Of a DNA stretch of 64,000 nt, positions 56,944 to 64,000 are shown piece after piece; the stretch's first letter is position 1; every line of letters begins with the position of its first letter. The notes below the pieces were generated by a model. It worked only from the letters and a program-made list of their open reading frames with translations. It ran no database searches and was not told where the DNA came from. The position numbers were made by a program, and so were the translations under genes. Source of the DNA: Actinoplanes sp. M2I2 (lineage in GTDB: Bacteria; Actinomycetota; Actinomycetes; Mycobacteriales; Micromonosporaceae); NCBI RefSeq assembly GCF_023544445.1, contig NZ_JALPVJ010000018.1:62001-126000 (forward strand), in the 5' to 3' direction.

Positions 56944-58136
56944 CCGACGAGACGACGGACGAGGCGACGCGGGAGCGGCTGCGGCGCTGGCGCATGGTGC
57001 TGGGCGGGCCGGCCGATCAGTCGCTGGGCAAGGCCGAGGGACGTGACGGCGCCATGGACTCCGCGCTGGCCGCGCTCTACGACGGCGGCGGTGAGGGCGG
57101 TGAGGAGCGGAGCAACCGCCGTTCGGCCGGGCTGGGCGGCTCGGCGCCGAAGGTGGCCCGGTGGCTCGGCGACATCCGGGAGTACTTCCCGAGCACGGTC
57201 GTGCAGGTCATGCAGCAGGACGCGATCGAGCGCCTCGACCTGACCCGGCTGCTGCTCGAACCCGAGATGCTCAGCGCGGTCGAGCCCGATGTCCACCTGG
57301 TCGGCACCCTGCTGTCGCTCAACCGCGTGATGCCCGACCAGACCAAGGACGCGGCCCGCCAGGTGGTGCGCACCGTGGTCGAGCAGTTGGAGAAGCGGAT
57401 CGAGCAGAAGACCCGGGCGGCGGTGACCGGGGCGCTCAACCGCGCGGCGCGCATCCACCGGCCGCGGCACGCCGACATCGACTGGGACCGCACCATCCGG
57501 GCCAACCTCAAGCACTACCAGCCCGAGCAGCGCACCGTGATCCCCGAGCGGCTGATCGGGTACGGGCGGCGCACCTCGGCCGTGCAGCGCGACGTCGTGC
57601 TCTGCGTGGACCAGTCCGGGTCGATGGCGGCTTCGGTGGTGTTCTCCGGCGTGTTCGCCGCGGTGCTGGCGTCGATGAAGTCGCTGCGCACGTCGCTGGT
57701 GGTGTTCGATACCGCGGTGGTCGATCTGACCGAGCATCTCGACGACCCGGTGGAGGTGCTGTTCGGAACGCAGCTGGGTGGCGGCACCGACATCAACCGG
57801 GCCCTCGCGTACAGCCAGCAGTTGATCACCAGGCCCCGCGACAGCATCTTCGTGCTGATCAGTGACCTCTACGAGGGCGGCATCCGCGAGCAGATGCTGC
57901 GCCGGGTGGCCGAGATGACCGCGGCCGGCGTGCAGGTCGTGGTGCTGCTGGCGCTCTCCGACGAGGGCGCGCCGGCCTACGACCACGACAACGCGGCGGC
58001 GCTGGCCGCGCTGGGCGTGCCGGCCTTCGCGTGCACGCCGGACGCGTTCCCTGACCTGATGGCGGCCGCGATCGAACGGCGCGACCTCAAGGCCTTCGTG
58101 GAGAGGCTGATCGACCGGCGAAAGGAGGGCGTCTAG
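56940..58136 (+). CDS. VWA-domain protein of the MoxR module
   Basis: 398 residues. A helical N-terminal half (about 1-215) precedes a von Willebrand A domain with an intact MIDAS: DQSGSM (224-229), GGGTDINRAL and LISDLYEGG. VWA proteins partner MoxR ATPases and bind targets through the metal site. ATG 56940 overlaps the DUF5682 stop (ATGA). With the SWIM, MoxR and DUF5682 genes it makes a complete four-component set. Expression as one unit is inferred from spacing. Confidence 0.9.
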   Translation: MTDETTDEATRERLRRWRMVLGGPADQSLGKAEGRDGAMDSALAALYDGGGEGGEERSNRRSAGLGGSAPKVARWLGDIREYFPSTVVQVMQQDAIERLDLTRLLLEPEMLSAVEPDVHLVGTLLSLNRVMPDQTKDAARQVVRTVVEQLEKRIEQKTRAAVTGALNRAARIHRPRHADIDWDRTIRANLKHYQPEQRTVIPERLIGYGRRTSAVQRDVVLCVDQSGSMAASVVFSGVFAAVLASMKSLRTSLVVFDTAVVDLTEHLDDPVEVLFGTQLGGGTDINRALAYSQQLITRPRDSIFVLISDLYEGGIREQMLRRVAEMTAAGVQVVVLLALSDEGAPAYDHDNAAALAALGVPAFACTPDAFPDLMAAAIERRDLKAFVERLIDRRKEGV

Positions 58137-58185
58137 CGGTGGGACGAGGTTGTGACGACACGGCGCGGTAACTAGCGTTGGCGGC

Positions 58186-58947
58186 ATGACTGCTTACCTG
58201 AGCAACCCGCGGATCTGGCAGGAGAGTTGGGACCGGCAGCAGGAGGCGTTCCTGCCCGACCGGGAGGAGCGGTTCGCCGCCATGCTGTCGGCGGTCGCCG
58301 CGACCACCGACGGGACGGCGCCGAAGGTGCTCGATCTGGCCGGCGGCACCGGCACGATCTCGCTGCGGACGCTGGCGCGGTTCCCCCGGGCGCGGGTCAC
58401 CGTGCTCGATCAGGACCCGGTGCTCATGGCCATCGCGGCGGCCTCGCTGCGCGACCGGGGCGAGGTGGTCGACGCCGACCTCGGCGATCCCGGCTGGCGG
58501 GCGAAGCTGCCCGAGGCCGGCTTCGACGCGGTGCTGACCGCGACCGCCCTGCACTGGCTGCCGGCCGAGCGGGTGGCGACGCTTTACGGCGAGATCTGCG
58601 AGGTGTTGCGGCCGGGCGGGATCTTCGTGAACGCCGACCACATGCCCGAGGATTCGCTGCCCGCGCTGTCCGAGCGGCTCCGCGATCACGCACGGGCCGA
58701 GCGCGAGGCCCGGTATGCCGCCGGGGCGGCCACCGGCTGGGCCGAGTGGTGGGAACGGGCCGCCGCCGACGAGTTCCTCGCGCCGAAGGCCGTGGAGCGG
58801 GAGCAGATCTACCCCCGGAACCGGCACAGCCAGGAGTGGAACCCGCCGGCTCTGTGGCACGTCGACGCCCTGCGGGTGGCCGGCTTCACCGAGGCCGGCG
58901 TCCTGTGGCGCGGCGGCACCGACGCCGCAGTCATCGGCGTCCGCTGA
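58186..58947 (+). CDS. Class I SAM-dependent methyltransferase
   Basis: 253 residues. Motif I VLDLAGGTGTISLR (48-61), acidic VTVLDQDP (strand 2), motif II-like FDAVLTATALHWL and LRPGGIFVNADHM. The rest is not diagnostic of substrate. ATG 58186 lies 49 bases after the VWA gene, so it could be co-transcribed with the module, though it has its own spacing and no coupling. No N-terminal targeting signal. Confidence 0.87.
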   Translation: MTAYLSNPRIWQESWDRQQEAFLPDREERFAAMLSAVAATTDGTAPKVLDLAGGTGTISLRTLARFPRARVTVLDQDPVLMAIAAASLRDRGEVVDADLGDPGWRAKLPEAGFDAVLTATALHWLPAERVATLYGEICEVLRPGGIFVNADHMPEDSLPALSERLRDHARAEREARYAAGAATGWAEWWERAAADEFLAPKAVEREQIYPRNRHSQEWNPPALWHVDALRVAGFTEAGVLWRGGTDAAVIGVR

Positions 58948-59063
58948 CCGGCGACGCGGCGACGCGGCGACAACGTAGCAACGCGACGACGCGCGACCGG
59001 CGGCGCGGGCGTGAGTTCGACTGCTCGTTATCGACAATGCTTCGGAGGACATACGGTGGGGCC

Positions 59064-59504
59064 ATGCCGCTGAACGGGGAGTACGCGCCGAGCACGTCCG
59101 ACTGGGCTCGCAAGCAGGCCGAGAAGATCGAGGGCAGCGCCGGCGCCGAGGGCAACGAGCTGTACGGGTATTCGGTGGTGCTGCTGACGTCGACCGGCGC
59201 CCGGAGCGGCAAACTTCGCAAGACGCCGCTCATGCGGGTCGAGCACGAGGGTGAGTACGCCGTCGTCGGTTCGCTCGGCGGCGCGCCTCAGAACCCGGTC
59301 TGGGTCTACAACCTGCGCAAGAACCCGCACGTCGAACTGCGGGACGGGACCGAGGAGTACGACTACCTGGCCCGCGAGGTGTCGGACGAGGAACGGGCGG
59401 CCTGGTGGGAGCGCGCGGTGGCGGCGTTCCCCAACTACGCGGGTTACCAGAAGAAGACCGACCGCCTCATCCCGGTCTTCGTGCTCACCCGACTGCCCGG
59501 GTAA
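59064..59504 (+). CDS. F420-dependent nitroreductase-family (DDN-type) oxidoreductase
   Basis: 146 residues with the split beta-barrel typical of DDN proteins: VVLLTSTGARSGKLRKTPLMR, the F420-phosphate-binding region, then AVVGSLGGAPQNPVWVYNLRKNPHVEL and LREVSDEERAAWWERAV-like end. These actinobacterial enzymes use reduced F420 or bind quinones. ATG 59064 follows GGTGGGGCC. The gene stands alone; 59505-59688 after it holds no recognised feature. Confidence 0.9.
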   Translation: MPLNGEYAPSTSDWARKQAEKIEGSAGAEGNELYGYSVVLLTSTGARSGKLRKTPLMRVEHEGEYAVVGSLGGAPQNPVWVYNLRKNPHVELRDGTEEYDYLAREVSDEERAAWWERAVAAFPNYAGYQKKTDRLIPVFVLTRLPG

Positions 59505-59688
59505 GCCCGGCCGCCGACACGAAGCCGCCGCCCGCAGCCGGAACGGCGTGAGGCGTCGGGTCGACGCGTAGGGCGCGGCGCTGCTGTCGCGAGCCTCCCC
59601 GTACCCGGCGGGTGGTGGTGCAGCCCGATCGGGGCGAACTCGCGGAAATTAGGGTGCCATCCGGGCATCGACGGACGATCATCGGTAC

Positions 59689-60834
59689 ATGCGCGCACCC
59701 CACCAGGCCGTGGAGCGGCTCGGCCAGCGGCACCTCGACGCGGCGCCGCCCGCGCCGGCGTCGGCCGCGCTGCCGCTGGCCGGTGCGGTGGACGACGGTG
59801 ACCGCCTGGTCGACGTGGTGGATCTGCTCGCGCTGGACGCGTTCGTCACGGGCCGGGAGCCGTACGGCCGCAGCAAGTATCTCGAGAACGTGCGCTCCGA
59901 CGCCCCACTGATCACCGACGACGCCCGGGTCGTGCGGGACGCCGTGGACGAGGACGGCCAGGGCCGGCTCGCCGTCGGCGAGGGCTGGACCCTGCACGTC
60001 ACCCGGTGGAAGCAGAGCCGCCGCGCCCGGGTCACGGTCACCGCGATCAGCGCCGACCTGGCCGAGTCCGTCCTCGAGGCGACGATCCGGGACGCCGTCG
60101 AGGAGCCGCAGCCGACGCCCGACAACGTGCCCATCGGCTTCTGGCACTTCGGGCCGCACGGCCCGCGCCGCGCCGCCCGCGAGATCGACGCCGCGCCGTG
60201 GGAGACGATCCGGCCCAACTACAGCAGCACGGTGGCGGCCACCCTGGAACGTCTGATGGCGCTGACCAGCGAGTCGATCAGCGGCCGCCTCCTGCTGCTG
60301 CACGGCGAGCCGGGCACCGGCAAGACCACCGCGCTGCGGGCGCTGGCCCAGCAGTGGCGTTCGTGGTGCCAGGTCGACTGCGTGCTCGACCCGGAGCGGC
60401 TGTTCAGCGACCCGGCCTATCTGATGAGCGTCGCGCTGGGCAGCGACGACGAGGACGAGCCGCGCTGGCGCCTGCTGATGCTCGAGGACTGCGACGAGCT
60501 GATCAGCGGCGAGGCCAAGGCGAGCGCCGGCCAGTCGCTGTCACGGCTGCTCAATCTGACCGACGGCCTGCTCGGTCAGGGCCGCAACGCGTTGATCGCG
60601 ATCACGACGAACGAGGACCTCGCCTCGCTCCACCCGGCGGTGGTGCGGCCGGGTCGCTGCCTGGCCAGCATCGAGGTCGGACGTCTCCCGTACGCCGAGG
60701 CGGTCGCGTGGCTGGGCCGGTCGGCCGGCGTCGGCGCGTCGGGGGCGACCCTCGCCGAGCTCTACGCGCTCAAGACCGGCAACGAGCCCATGACCGTTCC
60801 GAAGAGCGAGCCGAGCACCGGCATGTATCTGTGA
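59689..60834 (+). CDS. AAA ATPase of the DUF5925 type
   Basis: 381 residues. An N-terminal domain of about 190 residues (DUF5925-like; IGFWHFGPHGPRRAAREI) precedes an AAA module with Walker A GEPGTGKTT (206-214), Walker B RLLMLEDCDELI, sensor 1 ALIAITTNED and the arginine finger region HPAVVRPGRCLASIE. The substrate is unknown. The start (ATG 59689) has no clear ribosome site. It faces the DUF1540 gene and iron boxes. Confidence 0.85.
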   Translation: MRAPHQAVERLGQRHLDAAPPAPASAALPLAGAVDDGDRLVDVVDLLALDAFVTGREPYGRSKYLENVRSDAPLITDDARVVRDAVDEDGQGRLAVGEGWTLHVTRWKQSRRARVTVTAISADLAESVLEATIRDAVEEPQPTPDNVPIGFWHFGPHGPRRAAREIDAAPWETIRPNYSSTVAATLERLMALTSESISGRLLLLHGEPGTGKTTALRALAQQWRSWCQVDCVLDPERLFSDPAYLMSVALGSDDEDEPRWRLLMLEDCDELISGEAKASAGQSLSRLLNLTDGLLGQGRNALIAITTNEDLASLHPAVVRPGRCLASIEVGRLPYAEAVAWLGRSAGVGASGATLAELYALKTGNEPMTVPKSEPSTGMYL

Positions 60835-60869
60835 ATTCTCGCGCCCGAAACACATGAGGGCACCATAAG

Positions 60870-60888
60870 ATAGGTTCGCCTAACCTCA
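60870..60888. promoter_or_regulatory. Iron-box-like sequence between convergent genes
   Basis: ATAGGTTCGCCTAACCTCA matches the 19-bp IdeR/DmdR consensus TTAGGTTAGGCTAACCTAA at 15 of 19 positions by eye. It lies between the stops of the AAA ATPase and DUF1540 genes, so it is not in front of any visible gene. Its meaning is open. Confidence 0.5.
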
Positions 60889-60954
60889 ACAAAGCACTCC
60901 AACAAAACGCCCGCCGGTCGCGGACAGCGACGGCGGGCGCAAGACGCGGAGGGT

Positions 60955-61248
60955 TCAGCCCTTGTCGTACGTGAGGCAGTCGGCCTTCTCGCCGGACTCA
61001 CCGACGACGATGGCCGGGGCGTGGCACTCGAGGTCGGTGTTGTGCACGCAGTCGGCGCGCTTACACGCTCCCACCTGCGCCAGCGCCTTGCCCATGCCGC
61101 CCTTGTCGCCGGACAGCACGAAGGTGTCGCACTCGGCCGAGATCGCGCTGCCGATGGTCACCGCGAACGCCGTGCACCCGTCGTGGTTGTAGCCACAGCT
61201 GGTGACGGTGCACGTCTGCACACGCGGCATTTCGAGCATCTGAGTCAT
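60955..61248 (-). CDS. Cysteine-rich DUF1540 protein
   Basis: 97 residues with eight cysteines in two repeats (CTVTSCGYNHDGC...C and CKRADCVHNTDLEC...C), each a DUF1540 unit that probably binds zinc or another metal. No membrane segment. ATG 61246-61248 follows GGAGG seven bases away. The iron box at 61336-61354 lies 88 bases upstream, consistent with iron-dependent repression. A metal store, chaperone or sensor role is possible; nothing shows which. Confidence 0.82.
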   Translation of the reverse strand: MTQMLEMPRVQTCTVTSCGYNHDGCTAFAVTIGSAISAECDTFVLSGDKGGMGKALAQVGACKRADCVHNTDLECHAPAIVVGESGEKADCLTYDKG

Positions 61249-61335
61249 GGTGTCGCCTCCCATATCTACAACCCGGTCACGTCGACCATAAACCATTTCC
61301 CGGAATTGCTCGAACCACACCACGATATAAATTGA

Positions 61336-61354
61336 TTAGGTTAGCCGCACCTAA
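61336..61354. promoter_or_regulatory. IdeR/DmdR-type iron box upstream of the DUF1540 gene
   Basis: TTAGGTTAGCCGCACCTAA is a near-perfect match to the 19-bp consensus TTAGGTTAGGCTAACCTAA, with both half-sites intact. It overlaps the stop codon of the PurA-like gene on the minus strand and lies upstream of the DUF1540 gene. Confidence 0.75.
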
Positions 61355-62553
61355 GAATGCAATTGAAGTATTTTCTTGTCGGCGGCGGACGGCCCGTGGG
61401 ACTCGATCACCACCGGCGCGCCGAGCAGACCACCGATCGCGACGGCCCAGTCGTCCGGCCGCCGCAGCGCGCCGGGTCGCGCCCGCTCGAGGCGCCGCGT
61501 CAGGGCCGCCTGGTGGTCGAGGTCGCGCGCCGGCCCCGGCACGATCCGGGTCCACGGCTCGCCGTCGATCGCGTACGACTCGCAGAGGCGCAGCTCCGGG
61601 CAGCGTCCCGGCACGTCGAGGTGCGTCACCGCCAGCCCGTCGACGCCACCGGCCACCTCGACCGCGTACCGGTGCGCGACCGCGTCGAAGTGCCCCACCC
61701 GGAAGGCTCCCTGCCACTCACCGGTCGCGTTGTGCCCCTCGGGCAGGTCGAGCGCGGAATCCTCGGTGACGAACGGCCCCGCCCCGTGCCGGGTGGTGTA
61801 GGTGCGGACGACCCCGAGCCGCCGATACGACCCGCACAACGCCGAGACGTTGCCGAAGGTCGTAGTCGACCAGGTCGTGTGCGGGTGCCAGCCACGCCAC
61901 TCGTCGAGCAGCACACCCTGCGCCCCCTCGAAGACGCACGGCCCCTCGCGCAGGAGCCGTTGCTCGTAACCCGGCCCGACGATCGACACCGTGCGACCGA
62001 ACGCCAGGAACGCCTCCACGACGTCGTCGAGCGGCACGCCGGCTGGCCCCAGATCGGACTCCACCGCCGCCAGCCGGCGGCGCAACCTCGTACGGGAAAG
62101 GGTGTCGGAGACGCGCGGGGCGTCGGCGTGACCCAGTGCGTACGCCATCGTCTCGCCGACTCCCATCCCGCACGAACCGTGACGGCTCACGCCGCGAGCC
62201 GCCTCCCGGCGCCGGTTCGCCGCCCGATGCCACGGAGTGGCCAAAAGCGCGTCGCCATCAACCGTGAGCAGCTCGAACGGGTTGCCCAACGCAGCCGCTT
62301 CGGCGGCCAGCGCGAGCGGATCGACCACCACGAACCGCGTCAGGTGCGTCGGCACACCACGCAGCGTCCCCGAGCCGAACTGCGCGAACGTGTGCTGCCG
62401 CCCGTCCTCGGTGACCACATTGTGCGCGGCCTGCGCTCCCCCGTTGAACCGCAGCACCGCCCGTACGGTGGCCGCCGCGCACAGAGCGTCGACCACCGTC
62501 CCCTTGCCGGCGTCCCCGTAACCGAGGTCGACGACCGCGACATGCTCGTTCAC
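61351..62553 (-). CDS. Divergent adenylosuccinate-synthetase paralogue
   Basis: 400 residues, slightly shorter than normal PurA. The nucleotide-binding start is GYGDAGKGTVVDAL, with the catalytic Asp14 kept, and His44 lies in QAAHNVV. EGAQGVLLDEWRGWHPHTT and VVRTYTTRHGAGPFVTE are very like PurA. The IMP loop reads GSCGMGVG (Met130 where PurA has Arg) and the aspartate loop NATGEWQG (Glu279 where PurA has the TTGR arginine), so the substrates may not be IMP and aspartate. GTG 62551-62553 overlaps the VWA stop (GTGA). An iron box overlaps its last codon. Confidence 0.85.
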   Translation of the reverse strand: MNEHVAVVDLGYGDAGKGTVVDALCAAATVRAVLRFNGGAQAAHNVVTEDGRQHTFAQFGSGTLRGVPTHLTRFVVVDPLALAAEAAALGNPFELLTVDGDALLATPWHRAANRRREAARGVSRHGSCGMGVGETMAYALGHADAPRVSDTLSRTRLRRRLAAVESDLGPAGVPLDDVVEAFLAFGRTVSIVGPGYEQRLLREGPCVFEGAQGVLLDEWRGWHPHTTWSTTTFGNVSALCGSYRRLGVVRTYTTRHGAGPFVTEDSALDLPEGHNATGEWQGAFRVGHFDAVAHRYAVEVAGGVDGLAVTHLDVPGRCPELRLCESYAIDGEPWTRIVPGPARDLDHQAALTRRLERARPGALRRPDDWAVAIGGLLGAPVVIESHGPSAADKKILQLHS

Positions 62554-63506
62554 AGCCGCTCGTTCCCCGAGCCCGCGTCCCCCACCGGCAGCTGCGTGCG
62601 CCGCACCACCCCGCCACGCTGCAGCGGAGCGAGAGCCTTACCGACCGTGCCCCGGTGCGCGGACCCGACCTCGACCAGATCGTCGAGCCCCGCGTCCAGG
62701 TCGATGGTGCCCTCACCGAGACCCACGGTGAGGGCGATCGTCTCGCACACCGCGTCCAGGTCGTCGAGCTCGAGCACGTTCTGTCCCAGCAGCTCCCGCC
62801 ACCGCTTGAGCACATCCCGGTTGCCACCGTGACCGGCCGCGACCGGCAACAGGTAGTAGACGTCGTACATCCGGGTCAGCTCGGCGACGATGGCCTCGGT
62901 GCTCATCCGCTCGGCCCGCTCCCCGAGAAACTTCTCCACCTCGCGCGGCTTGAGTTTCGCGTACGGCATCTCGTCGCCGATCAGGAACAGGTAGCCGCGC
63001 CGCCCCCGCTTCTCGAACGAGTCGAGCGCCGTGTGCCGCGCCATGAAATACATGGCCAGCTCGTACGACTCCATCATCTGCCCGCCGCCGCCCCCTTCCA
63101 GCACGATCCGGGCCAGGTCGTCGTCCATCCGGTTGTCCGACTCGAACTGCCCGATCTGCAACGGCACCCGGTCGCAGCTGGCGTCGCCGACCGCGCCGAA
63201 CAGGATGTGCGGGTCGGTCGCGTACGACTTGCGGGTCAGCAACCCGAGCAGCTGGGGCAGCTTGGTCTGCAGCACCCGCGGCACCCCACCCATCGACCCC
63301 GTGACGTCGAACAGCACGGCGATCGGCGTACTGAAGGGGTGCTCGTCGCTGTCCCGGCTCTCCCGCTTGCCGACATTGCGAGGGTCGAGCGCCGGGTGGG
63401 CCTGGCGAGCGCCGTTGTCGCTGTAGGCGAAGGCGCTCACCCCCGAGGCCCGCCGGTAGTTGTCGGCGGCGGTGTAGACGTCGGTCGACCAGCGTCCGCT
63501 TCCCAT
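62550..63506 (-). CDS. VWA-domain protein, coupled to the PurA-like gene
   Basis: 318 residues. A VWA domain begins near residue 60 with MIDAS-like AVLFDVTGSMGGVP and continues with LFGAVGDASCD, RGYLFLIGDEMPYAKL. It is smaller than the VWA protein at 56940 and not closely related by eye. ATG 63504-63506 follows GGGAG; an upstream extension is not supported. It lies between the kinase-like gene (13 bases) and the PurA-like gene (GTGA overlap) in a likely operon. Confidence 0.87.
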   Translation of the reverse strand: MGSGRWSTDVYTAADNYRRASGVSAFAYSDNGARQAHPALDPRNVGKRESRDSDEHPFSTPIAVLFDVTGSMGGVPRVLQTKLPQLLGLLTRKSYATDPHILFGAVGDASCDRVPLQIGQFESDNRMDDDLARIVLEGGGGGQMMESYELAMYFMARHTALDSFEKRGRRGYLFLIGDEMPYAKLKPREVEKFLGERAERMSTEAIVAELTRMYDVYYLLPVAAGHGGNRDVLKRWRELLGQNVLELDDLDAVCETIALTVGLGEGTIDLDAGLDDLVEVGSAHRGTVGKALAPLQRGGVVRRTQLPVGDAGSGNERL

Positions 63507-63519
63507 GGTGTTTCTCCCG

Positions 63520-64000
63520 TCAGATCGTGAAGGGCCGGAAGGTCCGCGGCCCGTAGAGGCTGTGCAAAACTTCGTCGAGCTCATCGAGCAGCCGCCAAGC
63601 GTCCTGCGGCCGCATGCGCGGCTTGTCGTAGGCGCACCCGTCGGCAAACCGCCGCAGCCGCCGGGGCGGGTCTTCCATCAGCCGGGTCATCAGCCCGGTA
63701 GCCATATAGATGTCGGTGGCCGGTCCCGCGGTCTTGTCGTTGACAACTTCCGGCGGGTAGGCGTCGCGCCGCCGGGCAACGATCGCCTTGACGCGCGTCC
63801 CCGAGTAACACCAGTCGACCAGCGCAACACCGTGCTGCTCCGGGTGAATCAGCACGTGCTCCTCAAGAACAGCCCCATGCACAACGTCGGCGCGGTGAGC
63901 CCATCCCAAGCCGACGAGCAGCCGACGCCAGATCCAAGCCACGTCGCGCGGATCGCGCTTCCCGACCTCACTGAGCGGCACAAACCCATCCAGCCGCTGC
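63520..64000 (-). CDS. Protein-kinase-like domain protein, partial; probable pseudokinase
   Basis: The frame is open to the window edge, giving at least 160 residues; the N-terminus is missing. The last part of a kinase fold is visible: WAHRADVVHGAVLEEHVLI stands where HRD...KxxN normally is, and VALVDWCYSG matches the DFG region. The catalytic Asp of HxD is Ala (HGA) and the Asn that follows is His, so phosphotransfer is improbable although the metal-binding Asp survives. Translation ends 13 bases before the VWA start. Confidence 0.72.
   Translation of the reverse strand, partial: QRLDGFVPLSEVGKRDPRDVAWIWRRLLVGLGWAHRADVVHGAVLEEHVLIHPEQHGVALVDWCYSGTRVKAIVARRRDAYPPEVVNDKTAGPATDIYMATGLMTRLMEDPPRRLRRFADGCAYDKPRMRPQDAWRLLDELDEVLHSLYGPRTFRPFTI

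Noticed and set aside
61351..62553. PurZ-type enzyme for 2-aminoadenine DNA
   Set aside because: PurZ lacks the catalytic Asp near the N-terminus, but Asp14 is present here. No phage genes accompany it.

Overview
The window is a dense, very GC-rich chromosomal stretch (roughly 70% G+C by eye) with many GTG/TTG starts and 4-bp start/stop overlaps. It looks like a filamentous actinobacterium, most plausibly Micromonosporaceae such as Actinoplanes. That genus is an inference. It rests on two FliA/WhiG-type sigma factors, an ECF42 sigma with its YCII partner, a LAL-type LuxR regulator, an F420 (DDN-type) oxidoreductase, IdeR/DmdR-type iron boxes and large secreted glycoside hydrolases. I saw no phage, transposon, CRISPR array, rRNA or tRNA.

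Layout. 0-10 kb: a cell-wall D,D-carboxypeptidase, a DUF456 protein, a repeat-rich intergenic region, two paralogous FliA-like sigma genes either side of helD, a candidate small RNA and a lipoprotein, then a DEAD-box helicase with a long leader. 10-18 kb: mixed single genes (an oxidoreductase divergent from an XRE regulator, a C92-like protein, an App1-like phosphatase, small membrane proteins, DUF389, a methyltransferase, a ROK regulator). 18-26.8 kb: a seven-gene minus-strand operon (LacI regulator, solute-binding protein, ATPase, two permeases, second ATPase, GH1 beta-glucosidase) with a promoter and two adjacent operator-like sites in front of lacI. It is read here as uptake and hydrolysis of beta-gluco-oligosaccharides through an Opp/Dpp-type importer. 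27-40.7 kb: sirtuin, DUF2203, a tandem membrane-protein pair, a ParE/ParC-type topoisomerase, a nucleotide cyclase homologue, the LAL regulator, DUF5995 and the YCII-ECF42 pair. 40.8-47.4 kb: a predicted local LacI regulon made of a secreted 1007-residue multi-domain glycosidase, a discoidin-DUF1996 protein and the repressor, with identical 14-bp operators at the two secreted-protein promoters. 47-50.4 kb: a Ca2+/H+ antiporter, a glutathionyl-hydroquinone-reductase-like protein and an NAD(P)-binding protein.

50.5-58.1 kb holds a compact SWIM / MoxR ATPase / DUF5682 / VWA module. 59.7-64 kb holds a DUF5925-type AAA ATPase, a cysteine-rich DUF1540 protein flanked by iron boxes, and a minus-strand operon of kinase-like protein (cut by the window edge), VWA protein and a divergent adenylosuccinate-synthetase paralogue. 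These two AAA/VWA-containing neighbourhoods lie less than 2 kb apart and are the best candidates for poorly described systems. In the PurA-like enzyme the arginines expected to contact IMP and aspartate are changed, and the kinase-like protein lacks the catalytic HxD aspartate, so both probably do something other than their family names suggest.
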